Origin: SKVR01 sp037441525
GTDB lineage: Bacteria; Bacteroidota; Bacteroidia; Bacteroidales; UBA7960
Assembly (NCBI GenBank): GCA_037441525.1
Contig: JBBISA010000044.1
Coordinates: forward strand, 1 to 35,082
Length of the DNA stretch: 35,082 bases
Reading direction: 5' to 3'
Position numbers and translations under genes: made by a program. Within the stretch, counting starts at the first letter, position 1; every line of letters starts with the position of its first letter. Positions 8,412-17,305 of the stretch are shown in pieces. The notes below the pieces were generated by a model. The model saw only the letters and a list, made by a program, of their open reading frames with translations, was not told the origin of the DNA and did no database searches.

Positions 8412-10574
8412 TTATCTTACAATTTCCATCTCCTGCAACAGATAATCAGCCCTGGCATACTGTGAAACCACCCAGAGAATATATTCTGAGGTAACAGAGA
8501 TGTTGCGGCATTGCTGCGGGTCGAACATGATGTCGCTCATGGTGCTTTCCCAGCTTCTGTCGAAGTTGATACCCATGAAATAACCCTGTCCACTTAACAC
8601 AGGGCTGCCTGAATTTCCTCCTGTGGTGTGATTGCTGGCCACGAAATTCACCTTCAGCACCCCTTGGTTGCCAAATTGTCCGAAGTCTCTGTTCAGTAGC
8701 ATTTCCTGCAACCTGTCAGAGATAAAATAATCTTCATTATCTGTTGCGTCTGCCTTTTCAAGGATGCCTTGCGTTGTGGTGTGGTAATCATAAATGATAC
8801 CGTCGCGGGGCCTCGACCCCTCTACCCTGCCGTATGTGATGCGTAGGGTACTGTTGGCGTCGGGAAAATAGTTGGTTTGTGGGTCTTTTACCATCATGGC
8901 ATTGATATAAACCCGATAGAGGCTATCGATACGGGTTTGTATGGATGTCATCGGGGTTTGTATCCCATTGGTGTGAAAACTGTTGAGTGTGGTTGCATAC
9001 ACAAAGGCGGGGTCGCGAACCAGTTTTCTGATATCAGATAAACTCACATTCCGGAGCATTTCCATGGTTTTTTGCTCCGAAACCAGAACAGATTTTCTGA
9101 ATATCCCTGCTGAAAGCCTTGCAGGGTCATTGCGGTACTTTTTAAGATGAGCAGTAAGGCCGCCAGGTATAAACCCTGGTTCGGACAGAGCAAGGTATCT
9201 TTCGGTCACAAATTCAATAACATCCCGGTCAATTTCAGGTTCATAATCCCTGAAAAATCGGGTAGCTATGGGCTTAAGACGGTCAATTTCGGCCTGCAAA
9301 CCGGCGAGTGTTGTTTTTGGGTCAAGGGATAGCTCCACCAGCTTTTCGAAATTTAGAGCAAACTTGACAATTTCAGCATTTCGCGGACCTTCGAAGTAAA
9401 GCCTCGATGCATACCGCAGGGGATGAAATTGCTTATAGATGATGGAAAATTCTTCAAACAAGCCATTCAGATGGGCAGCAGTTACCTGATCTGCGGCAAT
9501 CCAACAGGCCATTTCAGCTTCCTGCTGTATTTTTACATTTACTGCATCGAGCCTGTTGAGCCCTCTTACTTCGCCCTGCCACTTCTTCCAGGCATTGGCC
9601 AGCGATGCCTGTTTACTGGTGTATTGAATTCGTGTTTTGGCTGATGTTGCCATTGCCTGCCGGTATATATCGAGGATACCCGTTCTCATTTCAATGCCAA
9701 GCGGATACTCGCGGTTAAGAATGAAATCCACGGCATCGGATGTAAGATAACGGCTGGTACGCCCCGGAAACCCGTAAACCATAGTAAAGTCGTTCTCCTG
9801 CGGGGGCATGGCCGAAACCTTCAGAAATCTGGCAGGCTTAAACGGGCGGTTATCGGGGTGATAGTCGGCAGGTTGATTGTTGGCTCCGGCATACACCCTG
9901 AAAAACATAAAATCTCCGGTATGCCTGGGCCAGACCCAGTTATCGGTATCACCCCCAAATTTTCCTACCGATGATGGAGGCGCACCCACAAGCCTTACAT
10001 CGCGATAAACAACAGAAACAAACAGCCAGTATTGGTTACCGGAATAGAATGGTTCAACCTTGGTTTCGTATTTTCCACCTTCTGAAGCTTCCCTTTCAAT
10101 ACTGCGCGAAACGGATGTAGTTACTCCACGGCGCTGTTGTTCACTCATTTCAGGCGAGATTTTTTCAAGAACACGGCTTGTAACATCGGTCATCCTGACC
10201 AGAATAGTAACCGTAAGTTCTTCGTTTTTAAGTTCTTCAGCACGATTGGCAGCCCAGAAACCGTGAGTAAGGTAATCGTTTTCAACCGTTGTATGGCTTT
10301 GTAACTTCGACAGGCCGCAATGGTGATTGGTAATAAGCAATCCATCGGGCGAAATAAATGACCCGGTGCACCCGCGTCCAAACCGCACAATCGCATCCTT
10401 TATGCTTGGGCTATCTTCGCTGTAAAGGTCGTCGGCCGATAATCCGAAACCCATGGCCTGCATATCGCCCATATTCTTCCATATCATTGAAGGCAACCAC
10501 ATTCCTTCTACGGCACCTGACCGGGTTGAAATGGTAAAAAGCAACAAGATTAACAGAATTTCTCGCTTATTCAT
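8412..10574 (-). CDS. dpp11: S46 family dipeptidyl-peptidase, DPP11-type (Asp/Glu-specific)
   Basis: This periplasmic serine exopeptidase releases dipeptides from oligopeptide N-termini, typical of amino-acid-fermenting Bacteroidota. It has 720 residues. The signal peptide (MNKREILLILLLFTISTRSGA) is followed by VEGMWLPSMI, the usual mature start. The S46 catalytic triad is visible: His85 in TNHHCG, Asp in FGGDTDNWVWPRHTGDF, and Ser655 in GGNSGSPV. Residue 673 is Arg in GINFDRSWE; as I recall the Porphyromonas gingivalis enzymes, Arg at this place marks DPP11 (acidic P1 residue) and Gly marks DPP7. The length and the 85/655/673 numbering match my memory of that DPP11. It follows ridA with a 67-bp gap, so it may be co-transcribed or use a weak box near 10600. 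It is convergent with the ACT-like gene. Confidence 0.93.
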   Translation of the reverse strand: MNKREILLILLLFTISTRSGAVEGMWLPSMIWKNMGDMQAMGFGLSADDLYSEDSPSIKDAIVRFGRGCTGSFISPDGLLITNHHCGLSKLQSHTTVENDYLTHGFWAANRAEELKNEELTVTILVRMTDVTSRVLEKISPEMSEQQRRGVTTSVSRSIEREASEGGKYETKVEPFYSGNQYWLFVSVVYRDVRLVGAPPSSVGKFGGDTDNWVWPRHTGDFMFFRVYAGANNQPADYHPDNRPFKPARFLKVSAMPPQENDFTMVYGFPGRTSRYLTSDAVDFILNREYPLGIEMRTGILDIYRQAMATSAKTRIQYTSKQASLANAWKKWQGEVRGLNRLDAVNVKIQQEAEMACWIAADQVTAAHLNGLFEEFSIIYKQFHPLRYASRLYFEGPRNAEIVKFALNFEKLVELSLDPKTTLAGLQAEIDRLKPIATRFFRDYEPEIDRDVIEFVTERYLALSEPGFIPGGLTAHLKKYRNDPARLSAGIFRKSVLVSEQKTMEMLRNVSLSDIRKLVRDPAFVYATTLNSFHTNGIQTPMTSIQTRIDSLYRVYINAMMVKDPQTNYFPDANSTLRITYGRVEGSRPRDGIIYDYHTTTQGILEKADATDNEDYFISDRLQEMLLNRDFGQFGNQGVLKVNFVASNHTTGGNSGSPVLSGQGYFMGINFDRSWESTMSDIMFDPQQCRNISVTSEYILWVVSQYARADYLLQEMEIVR

Positions 10575-10641
10575 AGATACATAAATTAAATGTATTTTGC
10601 AAAGGGACTTTCTCTTTCTTCAGATACCATGAAAATATACA

Positions 10642-11019
10642 TTAGATAACGGCAACACAGCTTATCTCAACATCAACCCCCATGGGCAGGCCAGCAACCT
10701 GAACAGTTTCGCGGGCAGGGGGATCTTCGGTAAAATAGGCCCCATACACTTCGTTGATAAGTGGAAAATTCTTCATGTCGGTAATAAAGATGCCGCATTT
10801 TACAACATCTGAAAAATCCATTCCGGCTTCGCGCAAAATTGCCTTCAGGTTTTCCATTACCTGTTGGGTTTGAACTTTAATTTCGGTGCCTGCCAGTTTG
10901 CCTGTGGAAGGGTTCAGGGGTATCTGTCCAGAAACATAAAGTGTATTGTTTACCATAATAGCCTGATTGTAAGGCCCTATTGGCTCCGGTGCTTTTGGTG
11001 TATGTATGATCTTTTTCAT
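10642..11019 (-). CDS. ridA: RidA family reactive intermediate (enamine/imine) deaminase
   Basis: It hydrolyses reactive 2-aminoacrylate and related enamine/imine intermediates made by PLP enzymes, protecting those enzymes in the cytoplasm. At 125 residues it is the usual family length. Family motifs are APxPIGPYNQAI at the start, LYVSGQIPLNP, the substrate-carboxylate Arg in PARETVQVAGLP, and the C-terminal Glu in VEISCVAVI. It sits among PLP-related genes (pdxA for PLP synthesis, the alanine racemase fusion, lysA), which fits the role. It has its own promoter box at 11078-11085 and a palindrome in its leader. Confidence 0.94.
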   Translation of the reverse strand: MKKIIHTPKAPEPIGPYNQAIMVNNTLYVSGQIPLNPSTGKLAGTEIKVQTQQVMENLKAILREAGMDFSDVVKCGIFITDMKNFPLINEVYGAYFTEDPPARETVQVAGLPMGVDVEISCVAVI

Positions 11020-11051
11020 ACCGAAATGTATTTTAGGTTAAGAAATATGAT

Positions 11052-11068
11052 CTTTTTCAATGAAAAAG
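11052..11068. promoter_or_regulatory. Perfect palindrome in the ridA leader (candidate operator)
   Basis: CTTTTTCA-A-TGAAAAAG is an 8-bp perfect inverted repeat with a one-base centre, located just downstream of the predicted ridA transcription start. The 14-mer TATGATCTTTTTCA covering its left half (11046-11059) recurs exactly at 11005-11018 over the ridA start codon. An operator is one reading; a chance A/T-rich repeat is another. Confidence 0.35.
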
Positions 11069-11077
11069 CCGAACTGG

Positions 11078-11085
11078 CAAATTTA
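11078..11085 (-). promoter_or_regulatory. -7 promoter box for ridA
   Basis: The minus strand reads TAAATTTG, matching TAnnTTTG. It gives a start near 11071 and a leader of about 50 nt. It lies between the stop of murF-alr (11179) and ridA, so ridA can be expressed independently. Confidence 0.4.
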
Positions 11086-11178
11086 TACCCCACTTGGTAT
11101 GTGTATAGATTGACTACACCCGGTCAGGTGAATTCGGAATTTCAAAAATAAGTTTTTTATTTTGTGTGCAATGCAGAG

Positions 11179-13677
11179 TTATTCGGAAAAGTATACCCTT
11201 TTTACCCTTGGCGGAATGCGGGTAAATACTTCATAAGGGATTGTATCCATAGCCGCAGCCATTCCCCAGACAGGAAGTTCCGGCCCGAAAATTACCACTT
11301 CATCCCCTTCCCGGGCATCAAGACCTGTAATATCCAAACAACACATATCCATTGAAATATTGCCCAGAGTAGGAGCCTTTTGCCCGTTAACAAGCATCTG
11401 GTAACGGCCATTGCCAAGCTTTCGGTCGAGCCCGTCGGCATAGCCGGCTGGCACCACAGCCATAAGGGTTGGCCTGTTTACCACAGCTGCCCGGTTATAC
11501 CCCACCGACTCGCCCGATGGCAACTGGCGTACCTGCGAAATCACCGATTTAAAAGTGGTAACATTGCGAAGTTTTGCTGACAGAATACCTGTTGCATCAA
11601 AACCATACAAGCCAATTCCTAATCGAACAAGGTCGTAATGGGTATTTGGATGACGCACCACAGCGGCAGAGTTGGCAATATGTTTCAGGAAATCATATCC
11701 CAGACCAGTTTCCAGTTTTTGACAATATTGTTCAAAATTGGCTAACTGGCTTGCCGTAAAATCGTCGAACCGTGGCAGATCGCTGGCTGCCAGATGTGAG
11801 AATACACTCGCCACCTTTATCTGCGGTAAGTTGTTTAATAATGCTATACATTCATCCAGCTCGCTTCCGGTAAACCCCAGACGGTGCATCCCTGTGTCCA
11901 GTTTCAGATGGATAAGAAAGGGATTATCAGGGGTATCGGATTCAAACCGTCTAGAAGCATCAACAATCCGTTGTAACAATTGAATGGAATATACCTCGGG
12001 TTCAAGATTGTAGCGGAACAATACATCAAGATTGTGCAACTCAGGATTGAGTACCACAATAGGTATGGTAATGCCGCGTTCCCGCAAGTCGGTGCCTTCA
12101 TCGGCAAAGGCCACTGCCAGGTAATCAACCCCATGAAACTGCAATACATTGGCTACTTCGTAGCTTCCGCTTCCGTAAGAAAATGCTTTTACCATTACCA
12201 TTATACGAGTACCGGGGAGCAATAATCGCCTGTAAATATTAAGATTATGCACCAGCGCATCGAGGTTGATTTCGAGAAGTGTTTGATGGTCTTTTAGTTG
12301 TAGTTTATTGCTGATGCGCTCAAAGCCGAAACTTCTGGCTCCCTTGAGCAGAATTCCCCTGTCGCGCAAACTATTGTAATCAAACTGTCCAAGAAAAGAA
12401 GTTGTATCATTGAAGAATATGGGCTCCATCTTCAGAAAATACTTTGCATGAAAGGTTATTTCCTCACCAATTCCTATCACCTGGTCAATATGCTTTTCAG
12501 CAAGCAATACAGCCAGCCGTTGATAAAGATCTACGGATTGAAGTCCTGACTGTTGAATATCAGATATAATCACTGTTTTTTTCAGATTCCTGGCCTGTGC
12601 ATTCAGGAAATCGAGTGCCGCATCCAGCGAAAGGAAATCGGAACTATAGGCATCATTGATCAGGATACAATTATTAATGGCGTGTTTCATTTCCATTCGC
12701 ATTGCAACCGGCTCAAGTTTGGTTACCAGAGATTCCATCTGAGGATGGTACAATCCACGGGCAAGTATAAATGCCATACAGTGGTTGAAGTTTTCCCAGG
12801 AAACCCTGTCGCCAAAGGGCAATCGAAAGTGGTATTTCAACCCTTGCCATTGCATAACAACTTCCTGCCAGGTTTGCATGCCTTTCCAGGGACCAACTCT
12901 AAGGGTTGCATCGGCTGTGGTACCCCAGGTTATCAGTGTTACCGCTGTATGCTTTTTGGCCCAATGTTGTATACTTTGATGAAGCAATTGATGATCAGAG
13001 CAATACACCAGTGATTTACAGTTTTCAAAAAGCCTAAGCTTCTCAAATATTTTGGTTTGGGTATCAGGAAATCCTTCATCATGGGCCGGACCAATGTTGG
13101 TAAAAATACCTGCATCGGGTTGGAGCACTTTTGCAAGCCTCTCCATTTCATCAGGCATAGAAATTCCGGCTTCAAATATGGCCAGTTCGTGCCAGCTACC
13201 CATCCCCATAACCGAAATAGGAACTCCCGTTTGAGAGTTATAGCTTCGAGGGTTTTTGACTATTTTTAAAAAGGGCGAGAGAAGATATGATAACCATTCC
13301 TTAACGATGGTTTTTCCATTGCTTCCGGTGATGGCTGTTACGGGGTATTGAAAACAGCTGCGGTGGGTTGCAGCCAGTTGTTGAAGCGCCAGCAAAGCAT
13401 CATCTACCTTCAGAAAAGCGGCCTTTTCAGTTCTGACAGATTTTTCCGGTTCTTCGGAAATCACAAAGCATTTTACGCCCTTTTCTATAAGGTCGCCAAT
13501 GTATTTATGACCATTATTTCTGGGGGTTTTCAGGGCAAAGAAAACCGCAGAGGGAGCAAATGCAACCTTGCGACTATCGGTAAGTATGGTTTGAACGGAT
13601 AATCCTTCCACCACTTTTCCTGAAAGCCGGGCATCCATGATGGCTGCCAGTTGTTGGGGGGTGTAGCTGAATGACAT
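11179..13677 (-). CDS. murF-alr: Bifunctional MurF (D-Ala-D-Ala adding enzyme)/alanine racemase
   Basis: This 832-residue cytoplasmic fusion supports peptidoglycan precursor synthesis. The N-terminal MurF ligase (about 1-455) adds D-Ala-D-Ala to UDP-MurNAc-tripeptide; it shows the P-loop TGSNGKT at 117-123, NPRSYNSQTGVP, FEAGISMPDEM, GPAHDEGF and NDAYSSD near 341. The C-terminal PLP alanine racemase (about 465-832) makes D-Ala; it shows the PLP Lys497 in MVKAFSYGSG, GMHRLGF, LVRLGIGLYG, the catalytic Tyr727 in SVGYNRAAVV, and NISMDMCCLDIT. Both halves keep their key residues, so both activities are expected. This fusion is known across Bacteroidota. It lies 56 bp downstream of pdxA, which makes the PLP used by the racemase half. 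Confidence 0.96.
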   Translation of the reverse strand: MSFSYTPQQLAAIMDARLSGKVVEGLSVQTILTDSRKVAFAPSAVFFALKTPRNNGHKYIGDLIEKGVKCFVISEEPEKSVRTEKAAFLKVDDALLALQQLAATHRSCFQYPVTAITGSNGKTIVKEWLSYLLSPFLKIVKNPRSYNSQTGVPISVMGMGSWHELAIFEAGISMPDEMERLAKVLQPDAGIFTNIGPAHDEGFPDTQTKIFEKLRLFENCKSLVYCSDHQLLHQSIQHWAKKHTAVTLITWGTTADATLRVGPWKGMQTWQEVVMQWQGLKYHFRLPFGDRVSWENFNHCMAFILARGLYHPQMESLVTKLEPVAMRMEMKHAINNCILINDAYSSDFLSLDAALDFLNAQARNLKKTVIISDIQQSGLQSVDLYQRLAVLLAEKHIDQVIGIGEEITFHAKYFLKMEPIFFNDTTSFLGQFDYNSLRDRGILLKGARSFGFERISNKLQLKDHQTLLEINLDALVHNLNIYRRLLLPGTRIMVMVKAFSYGSGSYEVANVLQFHGVDYLAVAFADEGTDLRERGITIPIVVLNPELHNLDVLFRYNLEPEVYSIQLLQRIVDASRRFESDTPDNPFLIHLKLDTGMHRLGFTGSELDECIALLNNLPQIKVASVFSHLAASDLPRFDDFTASQLANFEQYCQKLETGLGYDFLKHIANSAAVVRHPNTHYDLVRLGIGLYGFDATGILSAKLRNVTTFKSVISQVRQLPSGESVGYNRAAVVNRPTLMAVVPAGYADGLDRKLGNGRYQMLVNGQKAPTLGNISMDMCCLDITGLDAREGDEVVIFGPELPVWGMAAAMDTIPYEVFTRIPPRVKRVYFSE

Positions 13678-13733
13678 ATCCCTTTTTTACATTGCCTTTG
13701 GTTGAGATTGATGAAGAGAATTTGGTTTACAAC

Positions 13734-14885
13734 CTAAAGGATATGCGGTTCTTCGGCTTCATCCTTAAGGGCCTTTAAGGCATTTTTATCGGCATCGCTG
13801 TCAGCTTCAAGGGCTGAGAATTTCAGCGGATTGGCAGTAATCTCATCAAAGACCTGCCTGTTGCGGAGTATATCAATGGCCAGGTAAATGGCATCGCGAA
13901 ATGAAGCTTCAGAGGCAAGGTTCTTCCCGGCAATTTCGAAGGCTGTCCCATGGGCAGGGGATGTTCTGACACAAGGCAACCCGGCAGTAAAGTTCACTCC
14001 AGACTGAAAAGCGAGGCTTTTAAAAGGGATCAAACCCTGATCGTGATACATGGCCAATACTCCGTCGAAATCCTTGTTGCGGCCCTGGCCAAAAAAGCCA
14101 TCTGCCGGATAGGGACCAAAAACGAGTATCCCCTCGTCGAAAGCCTTCTGAATGGTAGGAATGATTATGGTTTCTTCTTCAATTCCCAGAATTCCCTTGT
14201 CGCCGGCATGTGGATTGAGCCCCATTATTGCAATGCGGGGTTTACGGATGCCAAAATCGCGGGTAAGGGATTGATTGAGAATTTTAATCTTTTTCATCAA
14301 AACATCTTCGGTTATCATGCCGGGCACATCGCGCAGGGCAACATGACCAGTAATAACTCCTATACGCATGGTGTTGCTCACCATAAGCATGAGTACATCA
14401 GGTGTATTGAATTTCCCGGCCAGATATTCGGTATGTCCCGGAAAATTAAAATCTTTGCTCTGAATATTTTGCTTGTTGATGGGGCCTGTAACCAGGGCAT
14501 CGATGTGTCCCTGGGCCAGATCGGCAGTTGCGGATTCGAGCGCCAGATAGGCTGCACGACCAGCCACATCAGTACTCTGCCCCAGTTCAACCCTGATCTC
14601 CTGGGCTATAACATTTACCAGGTTAATTCTTTCATCGACTGCCTGGTTGGCAGCCCTGATGATGTTAAAGTCAATCTCAGCCAGGTTAAGCGCTTTGCGA
14701 TGATATGAGGCTACCTTGGAACTACCATAAAGCACCGGAGTAAAATACTCAAATATTCTCGAGTCCTGAAGGCTTTTCAGAATTACTTCGTAACTAACAC
14801 TATTTACATCGCCATGGGTGATACCAATACGAAGGGGTTTTATTTTTTCCTGCGGTATATATTCAAATTCGTTCTCGTTTTCCAT
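13734..14885 (-). CDS. pdxA: 4-hydroxythreonine-4-phosphate dehydrogenase (PdxA)
   Basis: It oxidises 4-phosphohydroxy-L-threonine in the DXP-dependent pyridoxal phosphate pathway and is a metal-dependent NAD enzyme. It has 383 residues, longer than the usual about 330. Motifs are IGITHGDVNSVSYEVILKSL near the start, ALVTGPINK, the metal-ligand His in FPGHTEYLAG, GHVALRDV, NPHAGDKG, YPADGFF, YHDQGLIPFK and TSPAHGTAFEIAGK. The usual GIGPE of the first motif is replaced by SVSYE. A C-terminal tail of about 35 residues after the last conserved helix is rich in D, E, A and K. The promoter box lies at 14920-14927, and murF-alr follows 56 bp downstream. Confidence 0.93.
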   Translation of the reverse strand: MENENEFEYIPQEKIKPLRIGITHGDVNSVSYEVILKSLQDSRIFEYFTPVLYGSSKVASYHRKALNLAEIDFNIIRAANQAVDERINLVNVIAQEIRVELGQSTDVAGRAAYLALESATADLAQGHIDALVTGPINKQNIQSKDFNFPGHTEYLAGKFNTPDVLMLMVSNTMRIGVITGHVALRDVPGMITEDVLMKKIKILNQSLTRDFGIRKPRIAIMGLNPHAGDKGILGIEEETIIIPTIQKAFDEGILVFGPYPADGFFGQGRNKDFDGVLAMYHDQGLIPFKSLAFQSGVNFTAGLPCVRTSPAHGTAFEIAGKNLASEASFRDAIYLAIDILRNRQVFDEITANPLKFSALEADSDADKNALKALKDEAEEPHIL

Positions 14886-14919
14886 TTTCTTGAGAAAGGG
14901 GGTTTTTGTTTAATGTGGG

Positions 14920-14927
14920 CAAAGTTA
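14920..14927 (-). promoter_or_regulatory. -7 promoter box for the pdxA-murF-alr operon
   Basis: The minus strand reads TAACTTTG followed by CCC, matching TAnnTTTG. The transcription start would be near 14914, with a leader of about 28 nt to the pdxA ATG. Confidence 0.5.
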
Positions 14928-15041
14928 CAATAATATCAGTACTAAAGGCACTTATGGAGCCGATTAGTTAACATTGCCCTTTATCAGATCAAGTAAGCAA
15001 AGGATGCATTTTCAGGGTTAACAGGAAAATCAATTATTGTT

Positions 15042-16472
15042 TTACTGGCAGGCTTCCCGCTCAATAAAATCGTACAACAACCTAACCCCAACACCAGTGG
15101 CACCTTTACCCAGATATGATTCCCGACTTTCCATAAAGGCCATGGGTGCAATGTCGAGATGAATCCAGGGATATTGGATGAAGTGGGCAAGGAATTTACC
15201 GGCCGTAATGGCCCCACCCCCTTTGTTGCGTCCAAGGTTGCGGATATCTGCCACGTCTGATTCAATCTCTTTGCCATATTCATCCCATAAAGGAAATTCC
15301 ACAATGCGCTCGTACACCTTCATACTGCTTTCAGTGAGATGTTTCATAAAAACATGGGCATCCTGATGCATTCCGGCAATGGCAAACCTTCCCAGAGCCA
15401 TGGAAGCAGCCCCTGTTAGGGTTGCAATATCAATGACAAGACGGGGCCTGTAGCGGGTTGCATAATGAAGGGCATCGGCCAGAACCAGACGACCCTCCGC
15501 GTCAGTATTCACAATCTCCACAGTCTTGCCGTTGGCCATCCGTATTATATCGCCAGGCACCATGGCGTTTCCTCCAGGCCGGTTGTCGGTGGCCGGTATA
15601 AGGCCTATAACATAAACAGGTACTTTATTCAATGCCAGTGCATAAAGGGTTCCGAACACCGCAGCACCGCCAGCCATATCGCTCTTCATTGTATCGAGGC
15701 CTGACCCAGGTTTCAGGTTTATGCCGCCTGTATCAAAAACAAGACCCTTACCTATCAGAATGATTGGATTTTGTAAAACTGCATCTTCAGGTTTCCATTC
15801 AATTATTGTGAAAGCAGGAGCTTGAGAACTTCCCCGGTTTACAGTCAACAGCCCTCGAAAGTTCAATTCTTCTATCTTTTCGCGGTCAAGCACCTGCACA
15901 TCCAGCCCAACCTTGCTGCCAAGCTTTGCCATGGCGCCTGCAAAATATTGTGCATCCATAACCACAGGAGGCTCATTAACAAGATTGCGTGTAATATAGC
16001 AGGCATCTACAATTTTCTGAAGCCTTACGACCTGGCTTTCACTGAATTCAGGACAATAAACACCGAGATACTCAGGAGCCGGCTTTTGTTCACCGGTTTT
16101 GTAGGCAACAAACTGGTAGCACCCCAGTGCAAACCCTTCCGCGAAGGCCATTACAGCCGATACATCTATTCCACCGCCAAACAGTGTTATCTGTTTTTGC
16201 TTCACCCGGGTAAAATAAGTTGCTGCCTTATCGCCCCGCTTGCGAAGAAATTCCATTTTATCGTAACCGGAATCATTCTCACAAAACTGGATAAAAACAT
16301 AATAACCCAGTTTATTAATCATGAATGACTTCCTGCCCTCCGTTTGAAAGGCATTTTTCATATAATTGACTTCTTCCGGGGTAAAAGGCAAGCTTTCGAG
16401 CCGGGATGGTTCAGAAAGCAGAAAAACGGCATTGGTTTCAGGCAGAAAAGTATGAGCCTTTACTATTTTCAT
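15042..16472 (-). CDS. pepA: Leucyl aminopeptidase, M17 family
   Basis: This two-metal cytoplasmic aminopeptidase removes N-terminal residues from peptides. I use the ATG at 16472 (476 residues); a TTG two codons upstream is less likely. The catalytic C-terminal domain has the metal and active-site motifs IGKGLVFDTGGINLKPG, MKSDMAGGAAV and VNTDAEGRLVLADAL, plus IDIATLTGAA. The N-terminal about 160 residues are the less conserved M17 domain. It starts 46 bp after the mlaF stop, so it probably ends the MCE transport operon transcript. Together with the DPP11 gene it suggests peptide use as a nutrient source. Confidence 0.94.
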   Translation of the reverse strand: MKIVKAHTFLPETNAVFLLSEPSRLESLPFTPEEVNYMKNAFQTEGRKSFMINKLGYYVFIQFCENDSGYDKMEFLRKRGDKAATYFTRVKQKQITLFGGGIDVSAVMAFAEGFALGCYQFVAYKTGEQKPAPEYLGVYCPEFSESQVVRLQKIVDACYITRNLVNEPPVVMDAQYFAGAMAKLGSKVGLDVQVLDREKIEELNFRGLLTVNRGSSQAPAFTIIEWKPEDAVLQNPIILIGKGLVFDTGGINLKPGSGLDTMKSDMAGGAAVFGTLYALALNKVPVYVIGLIPATDNRPGGNAMVPGDIIRMANGKTVEIVNTDAEGRLVLADALHYATRYRPRLVIDIATLTGAASMALGRFAIAGMHQDAHVFMKHLTESSMKVYERIVEFPLWDEYGKEIESDVADIRNLGRNKGGGAITAGKFLAHFIQYPWIHLDIAPMAFMESRESYLGKGATGVGVRLLYDFIEREACQ

Positions 16473-16518
16473 ATACAATCTAAGATTATTAATAATGGAA
16501 AGAAAATCTCATCCGATT

Positions 16519-17298
16519 CTATCCAGCAACTTTTCCTGACTTAAGGATAACAGAGAAGAAACGTTCTACCGATGCTATGCCGCATTTGAGCGCATCATCA
16601 ACACTTCCTTCAAAAAGAGTAACTCCTCCTTCGAGATAAACAATGCGGTCGGCTATGCGCATCACACTCGACACTTCGTGTGTGACTATCAGGATCGACA
16701 TCCCCAATAACTCTTTTAGATTAATGATAAGCCGGTCGAGGGATTCCAGAGAAACGGGGTCGAGTCCTGCACCAGGTTCATCGCAAAACATAATGGGTGG
16801 GTCCATAACAATAGCGCGGGCAAGTGCGGCACGTTTTAACATTCCCCCGCTCAATTCGGATGGGTAAAGATGCATGGCATGTTCTAGGTTAACCAAACCA
16901 AGTTTCATCCGAACAATATCCATAATGAGGTCATCGGGCAATGATGTATGCTGTTGCAGGGGAAGCGCAACATTTTCGGCTACGGATAAAGAGTTAATTA
17001 AAGCCCCCTCCTGATAAAATACCCCCATAACGAGGTACAGCTCAAGTTGCTGTTCTTCGGTAAGAGTTCTTAAATCCCGCCCCAGTATTGTTATTTCGCC
17101 TTCCAGAAGAGGATATAGTCCAAGCAAATGCTTTAAAACAGTTGACTTGCCACATCCGCTTGAACCGAGAATTACTGTAACCTCCCCTTTATATGCAGTA
17201 AAGGACAACCCGGTGAGCACCTGATGGCCGTCGAAGGAAACGCCAAGGCCATTCACTTCGATTACTTTTTCTTTATGGTTATTTCCAGTATGATCCAT
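16519..17298 (-). CDS. mlaF: MlaF-type ATP-binding protein of an MCE lipid transporter
   Basis: This ATPase powers phospholipid/lipid movement between inner and outer membranes with MlaE-type permeases. It has 259 residues from the ATG at 17298, 8 bp past the stop of the permease gene; a TTG at 17325 overlapping the permease is less likely. Walker A is LGSSGCGKST, the signature is LSGGMLKRAALARAI, Walker B is PIMFCDEPGAGLDP, and the switch His is in VTHEV. The LSGGMxKR signature is typical of the Mla/Ttg2A group. Confidence 0.93.
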   Translation of the reverse strand: MDHTGNNHKEKVIEVNGLGVSFDGHQVLTGLSFTAYKGEVTVILGSSGCGKSTVLKHLLGLYPLLEGEITILGRDLRTLTEEQQLELYLVMGVFYQEGALINSLSVAENVALPLQQHTSLPDDLIMDIVRMKLGLVNLEHAMHLYPSELSGGMLKRAALARAIVMDPPIMFCDEPGAGLDPVSLESLDRLIINLKELLGMSILIVTHEVSSVMRIADRIVYLEGGVTLFEGSVDDALKCGIASVERFFSVILKSGKVAG

Positions 17299-17305
17299 TT
17301 TAGTT

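Noticed and set aside
13950..14708. 252-codon plus-strand frame opposite pdxA
   Set aside because: It is antisense to a firmly identified gene with intact motifs; the translation resembles no family and has no promoter.
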